From DATBFX01 sp034667245 (lineage in GTDB: Bacteria > Chloroflexota > Chloroflexia > Thermomicrobiales > UBA6265), in contig JAXDKI010000449.1 of NCBI GenBank assembly GCA_034667245.1, forward strand, positions 1 to 11,095: a stretch of DNA of 11,095 nt, read 5' to 3'. Positions 6,937 to 11,095 of this stretch are shown in pieces. Under the pieces are notes generated by a model. It worked only from the letters and a program-made list of their open reading frames with translations, made no database searches and was not told the origin of the DNA. The translations under genes and the position numbers were made by a program. The stretch's first letter is position 1. Each line of letters opens with the position of its first letter.

Positions 6937-8060
6937 GTCGGACCGAAGTCTTCCATGCTTCCGGGGGCGAACCCGGTGACACCCTGGCCGTCCGCTTCCT
7001 CGAAGAGGGCGGGCAGGACGAGCTACAGGTCGCCGGCTGGCTGGCGGAGTTCATCGACGGCGCACGGCAGAGTCTCGACCTTGCCATCTACGACTGCCGT
7101 TTGAGTTCTCGGTCGGCCGCGCTCGTCCGCGACGCATTGCGCGACCGCATCGCGGCCGGCGTCCGCGTTCGCCTCGTTTATGACGCCGGCGGCAAACCGC
7201 AGTCCCCCGGAGGCCTCGACGCCAGCGGCGCCGACTACGCTCCGCTCGACACCGACGACCGCGTCAGGGAGCTCGGTCTGGCCGACGAGCTCACCCGCGG
7301 CGTGACCGACTTCCGCGGGTTGATGCACCACAAGTACCTGGTGCGAGACGGCGAGAGTGTCTGGACGGGATCCGTCAACATCACCGACGACTCGATGAGC
7401 CGTCAGGAAAATCTGATCGTTCTGTTGACGTCACGACCGCTCGCGGCGCTCTATACACGCGACTTCGAGCAACTCTGGCAATCAGGCAAGATCGGCGTCT
7501 CCGGCGCCTTTATGACCGATCCAGACACGCTGCGATTCGATGGGAAGCCGGCGCCGACGGACGTCGATTTTTCGCCGGGGCAGGGCGAGCAGATCAACGA
7601 GTGGGTCGCGGCCAAGGTGATGCGGGCGCGGCGGCGAATCGTGATCTGCTCCATGCTCTTGAACTCAAGCAAACTCCTGAACGCGCTGACCGCTCAACTC
7701 GACCGCGGCAACATCGACCTCTGGGGCGTCTACGACGGCACCCAGATGGCGGAGGTGGTCGATCAATGGCGCGCGCGGGATGACCTTGCCTGGAAGATCG
7801 CCGCGGTCGGGCGGGTGATGGACGAAGGTCGACTCGTCGGCAAGCGAAGTCAGCCCTATCGGCCTGGCGAAAGTCACAACTTCATGCACAACAAGACGCT
7901 GGTCGTCGACGACACCGTGATCACCGGCTCCTACAACCTGTCCCACGCCGCCCAGGGCAACGCCGAGAACATGCTGGCGATCGGGTGCCCCGCCCTTGCG
8001 GAACGGGTGATTGCCTACACCCGCCACCTAGCCGAGCGATATGGCGTCAAGCGCGCCTGA
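6933..8060 (+). CDS. Phospholipase D superfamily protein with two HKD motifs
   Basis: A 375-residue protein of the PLD superfamily, which uses paired HxKx4D motifs to attack phosphodiester bonds in phospholipids or nucleic acids. Motif 1 is H132-K134-D139 followed by GSVN (146-149); motif 2 is H319-K321-D326 followed by GSYN (332-335). Both are complete, so one chain can form the whole active site. Each half begins with the expected strand (LDLAIYDC at 48-55; RRIVICSML at 234-242). No signal peptide or membrane helix is visible, unlike cardiolipin synthases, so a cytosolic nuclease or phosphodiesterase role is more likely than lipid synthesis; this is inference. The GTG at 6933 overlaps the LOG stop (GTGA) and has AAGGGG eight bases upstream; the frame is open back to 6744, but that part is an arginine-rich shadow of LOG. 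It converges on the DUF362 gene. Confidence 0.9.
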   Translation: MSRTEVFHASGGEPGDTLAVRFLEEGGQDELQVAGWLAEFIDGARQSLDLAIYDCRLSSRSAALVRDALRDRIAAGVRVRLVYDAGGKPQSPGGLDASGADYAPLDTDDRVRELGLADELTRGVTDFRGLMHHKYLVRDGESVWTGSVNITDDSMSRQENLIVLLTSRPLAALYTRDFEQLWQSGKIGVSGAFMTDPDTLRFDGKPAPTDVDFSPGQGEQINEWVAAKVMRARRRIVICSMLLNSSKLLNALTAQLDRGNIDLWGVYDGTQMAEVVDQWRARDDLAWKIAAVGRVMDEGRLVGKRSQPYRPGESHNFMHNKTLVVDDTVITGSYNLSHAAQGNAENMLAIGCPALAERVIAYTRHLAERYGVKRA

Positions 8061-8088
8061 CGGTGTCCGGCGTGCTTTGGCTGGAGCG

Positions 8089-8107
8089 CAGGGCCGTACG
8101 TCCCTAC
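8089..8107. repeat. Degenerate copy of the REP-like unit at the convergent gene ends
   Basis: CAGGGC-CGTACGT-CCCTAC resembles the right half of the palindromic element at 3942-3967 (CAGGGCGCAC...GTGCGCCCCTAC), with a shortened centre. It sits between the convergent PLD and DUF362 genes and overlaps the last codons of DUF362: the CTA within CCCTAC is the TAG stop of that gene on the minus strand. Relationship judged by eye; the copy is too decayed to be certain. Confidence 0.4.
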
Positions 8108-9195
8108 GTTGAACTCTCCTGCCGGAACGCCTCCGCGTGCGCCGGTTCCAACTGCGCCGCGTTGTACTCGATCGGCTCGTACGTTTGATAGACGATGCTC
8201 GACGAGAGGGTGACGCGGAACGGCGGATCGGCGATCAGACCGCTGAGGCCCTTACGTTCAACCAGTCCACCGTCACGGACCTCGAGCACCCGGATGTCGT
8301 CGACGCGCGTCGGCCCCATACCCCGCTCGCCGGCAACGCGCAGATAGGTCAGCTTGGCGGGATCGAATCCCATCAGTGCCGTGCCGATCGTGTCGACGGC
8401 GGCCTGATTGATCCCCGCCAGCACGATACCAAGGGGCCGGTTGGTTCCCTGACGGAACCCGGTGCCATCGCGGGACACGACGGCATCGACGAGGTTGAGG
8501 TCCGGTTTCCGGGCGAGACTGATGTCGCAGATCTTGTGCGCCCAGCGCTCGTGGGTATCGAGGATCGAGCCGCTCAAGCCATCTCCGCCGCGGTCACCGG
8601 GTTGGCGTGGGAAAAGGGTACACATGTGCCGCTCTTCCAGCGGGACGACGATGCCCTGGAGGTTCTTGATCGAGATCGTGGTGACAGCGAGATTGTGCGT
8701 CCGCATCTTGGGAATGTTGATGAAGAACGCTTTCGGATCCCAGACGGTCTTGCCGATCGGCATCTGCTGAAAGACCCGTCCGTCCGGGATGTCGACCCGA
8801 ACGAAGTCGTCGGCGTTGAGATCGACGAGATTCACTCCCGTCTCCGCGGCCAGTGTGTCGTACTCCACAGCCGCATAGAGGACGGCCATGTCGCGGTTCG
8901 CCTCGCCGCCGCCCCCTTCGGTCACGGTGATGGCGGACGGATCGAAACCGCGGGCCGTGAGATGGGCGATCACCCCGCGCAAGAACGCCGGGTGGACGGT
9001 GATCCCCGAGTCCGGCGCGACACCGCTCACGACGTTCGGTTTCAGCGTGATCTTCTTCTGGCGAATCGGAACGTCCAACGCCGCCAACATGCCCAACGCG
9101 GCCGCCATGTAGACGTCGTCACTGTAGGGGGCTGAAGAAGGCACGACGTGCAGCACGACCGTGTCGTCCCGCTGCCAATCCGACGTCCGTGTCAT
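8104..9195 (-). CDS. DUF362 domain protein
   Basis: A 363-residue protein of the DUF362 (COG2006-like) family, whose biochemical function is not established. Typical family landmarks are LKPNVVSG (51-58), HPAFLRGVI (68-76), IPKMRTHN (161-168), SIKNLQGIVVP (175-185) and GINQAAVDTIGTALMGFDP (261-279). Many relatives carry an added 4Fe-4S ferredoxin domain; this one has only two cysteines (192 and 223) and no CxxC repeats, so it cannot bind such a cluster by itself. No signal peptide. The ATG at 9195 is chosen because GGAGG lies six bases upstream. A GTG at 9213, which would overlap the stop of the preceding gene as GTGA, is possible and adds six residues. It follows the cyclase-like gene by 14 bases and is surely in one operon with it, so the two may act on the same compound. 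Confidence 0.85.
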   Translation of the reverse strand: MTRTSDWQRDDTVVLHVVPSSAPYSDDVYMAAALGMLAALDVPIRQKKITLKPNVVSGVAPDSGITVHPAFLRGVIAHLTARGFDPSAITVTEGGGGEANRDMAVLYAAVEYDTLAAETGVNLVDLNADDFVRVDIPDGRVFQQMPIGKTVWDPKAFFINIPKMRTHNLAVTTISIKNLQGIVVPLEERHMCTLFPRQPGDRGGDGLSGSILDTHERWAHKICDISLARKPDLNLVDAVVSRDGTGFRQGTNRPLGIVLAGINQAAVDTIGTALMGFDPAKLTYLRVAGERGMGPTRVDDIRVLEVRDGGLVERKGLSGLIADPPFRVTLSSSIVYQTYEPIEYNAAQLEPAHAEAFRQESST

Positions 9196-9209
9196 CGCTC
9201 TCCTCCGCT

Positions 9210-9800
9210 TCACTCTTCAACGACAATCGCCCGACATGGCGCGCCGCACGCACCGCGCAGCTTGATCGGGAGGACGATCAGTTTCGCCCGGGAGCTCGTC
9301 GCCTGTCCGAGCCCGACCAGCGGTGCCAGGATCAACGCGCCGCTCTTGAACAGCGGGAGGTTCACTCCCTGGCCCTGTCCCGGTTGGGGATCGTCGAAGC
9401 AGGGCATGTCACCGCCGAGGATCGAGACCCCTTGGGCAACGATCCACTCGATCGCCGCCAGATCGAAGTGTGGACTCTCCATCACGAACGTGGTGCCGTC
9501 GTCCCACCAATTCCGATCCCAGCCGGTGGCGATGAGTAACGCATCCCCAGGCTGGAGCATCGGAGCCGCGGCTTCGAGATCGGCGACGCTGATGTGCTCC
9601 CTGGCTCCCTTTGGAATCTGGACGATCGCCGCGTCGAGGAAGAGCCGCTCAGGCGGGATCTCATCGATACCGGGTCCGTCGGGAACATGATGCTTGGACG
9701 TCTCCAGATAGGTTCCCGCGAGCGTCGCCATCGAGAACGCGTCGGCCTCCCAGCCGCGCTCGTCGATCGTCGCCCACCGACAGTGCCGGAACGGCGGCAC
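9210..9800 (-). CDS. Cyclase (kynurenine formamidase-like) family protein, altered metal site, uncertain 5' end
   Basis: About 196 residues matching the cyclase/Kynurenine formamidase fold (PF04199-type), metal-dependent hydrolases of amides or lactones. Recognisable parts are WATIDERGWEADAFSM (9-24), the GTYLETSKHH block (29-38), LQPGDALLIATGW (82-94), SPHFDLAAIEWIVAQGVSILGGD (109-131, a very typical family stretch) and GAPCRAIVVE at the end. In active members the metal motif is HxGTHxDxxxH; here it reads LAGTYLETSKH, so two histidines and the aspartate are replaced and only the last histidine remains. The start is weak: GTG at 9800 has no ribosome site, the frame stays open to a TAG at 9890-9888 with no other ATG, GTG or TTG, and the usual N-terminal strand (DLSHP-like) is missing in all three frames. 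It may be 5'-truncated or belong to a variant subfamily. First gene of the pair with DUF362. Confidence 0.75.
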   Translation of the reverse strand: MPPFRHCRWATIDERGWEADAFSMATLAGTYLETSKHHVPDGPGIDEIPPERLFLDAAIVQIPKGAREHISVADLEAAAPMLQPGDALLIATGWDRNWWDDGTTFVMESPHFDLAAIEWIVAQGVSILGGDMPCFDDPQPGQGQGVNLPLFKSGALILAPLVGLGQATSSRAKLIVLPIKLRGACGAPCRAIVVEE

Positions 9801-9946
9801 GGCGGGTATCGATGGGCAGAACAGCGATACTCTGCACCTTTCCCTGATCTGGACCGCCGACGATGCCGACGACTCGCCGTCGTCAGTCTACCGCGGGGCT
9901 GAGATCGCGGCGACGGCTGCCGCTTGAGCTAGACCGAGGTTGACCG

Positions 9947-9989
9947 AGACGACCGGGACGGGCGATGATACCCGTCCCGGTCGTCTTTT
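9947..9989 (+). terminator. Rho-independent terminator-like hairpin
   Basis: A perfect 16-bp stem, AGACGACCGGGACGGG (9947-9962) with its exact complement at 9971-9986, closes an eight-base loop and is followed by T9986-T9989. The orientation of the T-run makes it a plus-strand terminator. No plus-strand gene ends just upstream (PLD stops at 8060), so it may block antisense read-through into the cyclase region or act as a leader attenuator for the gene starting 15 bases later. Confidence 0.8.
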
Positions 9990-10004
9990 CGCGGTGAGGG
10001 TCAT

Positions 10005-10829
10005 GTGAAATCCCGACCGAGAGCTATCCGCCGTATCAAGGCTCTAAACACCTTTGCCGACATCGCGGCGGAAGTCGGCGGACGCTCTGCGGGTGCCGTC
10101 ATCGGCTTTCAAGTCGGAGGGGTCGAAGGTGCGATTGCGGGAGCGACCAGCGGTTCGATTGCCACGCGAACGCTTCGGGCGACGGCCGTCGAGTTCGTAA
10201 GCCGAACCCTGAGCAAGCGTGAGATGCAACGCGCGGCTACGGCATGGGGCCACGCGGTTAGGAGGATCGAAGAACGGCAGAAAGCGGGGGAACGCCCGCG
10301 GGAAGATGGATTCTTCGACGACGACCTGACCGAGCGCGCGGCGGCGAAGGAGATCGCGGAAGGGTTACTAATCGCCGCGCAACGGCAGCACGAAGAGCGC
10401 AAGCTCCGCTACCTCGGGAACCTTTATGCGAATCTGGTCTTCTCGCCCATACTCGATCGAGGCAGCGCAAACGCCGTGCTCCGTCAGGCCGAAGAGCTAT
10501 CCTATCGACAGTTTTGCGTGCTTGCGATAAGTGCAAAGCGACAACGTCTTGGCTCTATGGGTGAACACCGCCTTCGCATTCCCTGGAATCAACTGCTGAT
10601 GTCGAAGGCGACGCCGATCAATACGCTGACAGTCTTGGATGAAATCATGGACATGCAGCGCCGATCGCTGGTCGAGATTTCGGAGGTTGCACATGGACAC
10701 ATCTCGAACGTTATCACGGTCCAGAAATTAGGGGGTACGCTCTTCGATCTGCTCGAATTGGAAGGGATCGAACGGTCGCATCTCGCAGAAATCGAGGCGC
10801 TGATCGATCTGCCTACGGATGCCGGCTGA
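10005..10829 (+). CDS. Unknown protein with N-terminal glycine-zipper-like segment
   Basis: A 274-residue protein of a family I cannot name. A basic N terminus (KSRPRAIRRIK, 2-12) is followed by a small-residue-rich segment, AGAVIGFQVGGVEGAIAGAT (29-48), with repeated glycines three or four residues apart, as in glycine-zipper membrane segments. A charged helical middle follows (about 70-135, RRIEERQKAGERPRED and ERAAAKEIAEGLLIAAQRQHEERK), then YLGNLYANLVF (136-146) and EELSYRQFCVLAI (163-175), and a hydrophilic end. The layout suggests a membrane-associated or oligomerising N-terminal part with a helical bundle, but this is inference. Start: GTG at 10005 with GAGGG (9996-10000) only four bases upstream; no better in-frame start precedes the conserved-looking region. 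Codons that are rare elsewhere in the window (TTA, CTA, ATA) occur here, hinting at acquired DNA. It stands alone on the plus strand after a strong terminator and converges on the HEPN-like gene. Confidence 0.75.
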   Translation: MKSRPRAIRRIKALNTFADIAAEVGGRSAGAVIGFQVGGVEGAIAGATSGSIATRTLRATAVEFVSRTLSKREMQRAATAWGHAVRRIEERQKAGERPREDGFFDDDLTERAAAKEIAEGLLIAAQRQHEERKLRYLGNLYANLVFSPILDRGSANAVLRQAEELSYRQFCVLAISAKRQRLGSMGEHRLRIPWNQLLMSKATPINTLTVLDEIMDMQRRSLVEISEVAHGHISNVITVQKLGGTLFDLLELEGIERSHLAEIEALIDLPTDAG

Positions 10830-10900
10830 ACCCCCGAGGGCCACGCCCGTACTCGCCGCAGCCTCGCGAGCCCCACGTTGCCCCAGGGCGGGCGTTAGCC
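10824..10900. repeat. Imperfect long inverted repeat between convergent genes (weak attC-like look)
   Basis: The 77-base stretch starting at the stop codon of the 274-residue gene begins GGCTGAACCCCC and ends GGGCGTTAGCC, which pair over GGCT/AGCC, AAC/GTT and CCC/GGG with one bulge and one mismatch. Inside are ACGCCCG (10843-10849) with CGGGCGT (10889-10895) and the self-complementary CTCGCGAG (10862-10869). Just beyond, GTTAG-CCTC-CTAAC (10894-10907) is another small stem. It may simply be the two-way terminator region. Integron attC sites share the AAC/GTT ends and the position, but the outer boxes do not fit the RYYYAAC/GTTRRRY consensus. Confidence 0.35.
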
Positions 10901-10949
10901 TCCTAACCCCGGCCATGACCGACCACCCCCGCGTACTGCCATCGGCTCC

Positions 10950-11095
10950 CTAGGCGGAGTGCCGTGCGAAGAAACCACGAATGCCGTCTATCATCTGCGC
11001 CACCTGTCTATGATCGTACTTCGAATAATCCCCATGGGCAGCATCATTGCGAATGTCTAGCCAACTCTGTACTGCCCGCCATTCGTTCTGCGGGT
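10950..11095 (-). CDS. C-terminal end of a HEPN-like protein (cut by window edge)
   Basis: Forty-seven codons and a TAG stop (10952-10950) are visible; the gene starts beyond the right edge. The fragment reads from PQNEWRAVQSWLDIRNDAAH to the end segment GDYSKYDHRQVAQMIDGIRGFFARHSA. R14-N15-x3-H19 (counting from the first full codon, plus one) forms the RNxxxH motif that defines many HEPN domains, and the following HG-D-Y ... V..MI.GIR.FF pattern is the usual ending of such small HEPN-type C-terminal domains. HEPN proteins with this motif are often metal-independent RNases in toxin-antitoxin, abortive-infection or other defence modules, but the N-terminal part that would say which is absent. 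Base composition here (about 50-55 % G+C) is lower than in the LOG-PLD block. Too short to be listed by length-based ORF calling; the match rests on motif pattern only. Confidence 0.7.
   Translation of the reverse strand, partial: PQNEWRAVQSWLDIRNDAAHGDYSKYDHRQVAQMIDGIRGFFARHSA

Noticed and set aside
8137..9135. Long plus-strand open frame (332 codons) opposite DUF362
   Set aside because: Antisense shadow of a GC-rich gene: low-complexity composition, no domain, no ribosome site, while the minus-strand frame has clear DUF362 motifs.
9885..9989. T-box riboswitch (TACCGCGG near 9889 ahead of a terminator)
   Set aside because: The TGGNACCGCG core is not met, no specifier stem is visible, and the downstream gene is not a tRNA synthetase, amino-acid enzyme or transporter.

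Overview
This 11.1 kb window comes from a fairly GC-rich bacterium (roughly 55-65 % G+C by eye). Three long Tat-exported peptide/nickel-type solute-binding proteins without a lipobox, GTG starts, strong GGAGG ribosome sites and palindromic GTAGGGGCGC-type intergenic repeats suggest the Chloroflexota, possibly a Thermomicrobia-like member. This placement is inference from gene style; the window has no rRNA or other phylogenetic marker.

Left block (1-5771, all minus strand). Read in the direction of transcription it runs SBP-3 (5771-4011), SBP-2 (3800-2112), SBP-1 (2016-328), then the start of a DppB-type inner-membrane permease (196-1, cut by the window edge). The three binding proteins are clear paralogues in tandem (586, 562 and 562 residues). 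Each has its own ribosome site and a twin-arginine signal. Together with the permease they look like the front end of an oligopeptide/dipeptide-type ABC importer with three alternative binding proteins. A sigma70-like promoter (5922-5895) stands upstream of SBP-3. A head-to-head palindromic repeat pair lies between SBP-3 and SBP-2. A six-copy heptamer array with inverted copies lies between SBP-1 and the permease, and it touches the permease ribosome site.

Middle block (6091-8060, plus strand). A LOG-family nucleotide phosphoribohydrolase is followed, with a 4-base GTGA overlap, by a cytosolic phospholipase-D-superfamily protein carrying two intact HKD motifs. The pair is divergent from the transporter block across a 319-base intergenic region.

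Right-middle block (9800-8104, minus strand). A cyclase/kynurenine-formamidase-like protein with altered metal ligands and a doubtful 5' end is followed 14 bases later by a DUF362 protein. This pair converges on the PLD gene.

Right edge (9947-11095). A near-perfect 16-bp terminator hairpin precedes a 274-residue protein of unknown function (plus strand) with a glycine-zipper-like segment near its N terminus. It converges on the C-terminal end of a minus-strand gene with an RNxxxH (HEPN-type) motif, cut by the window edge. Rarer codons and lower G+C at this edge suggest an accessory region. The function of this edge cannot be settled from the window alone.
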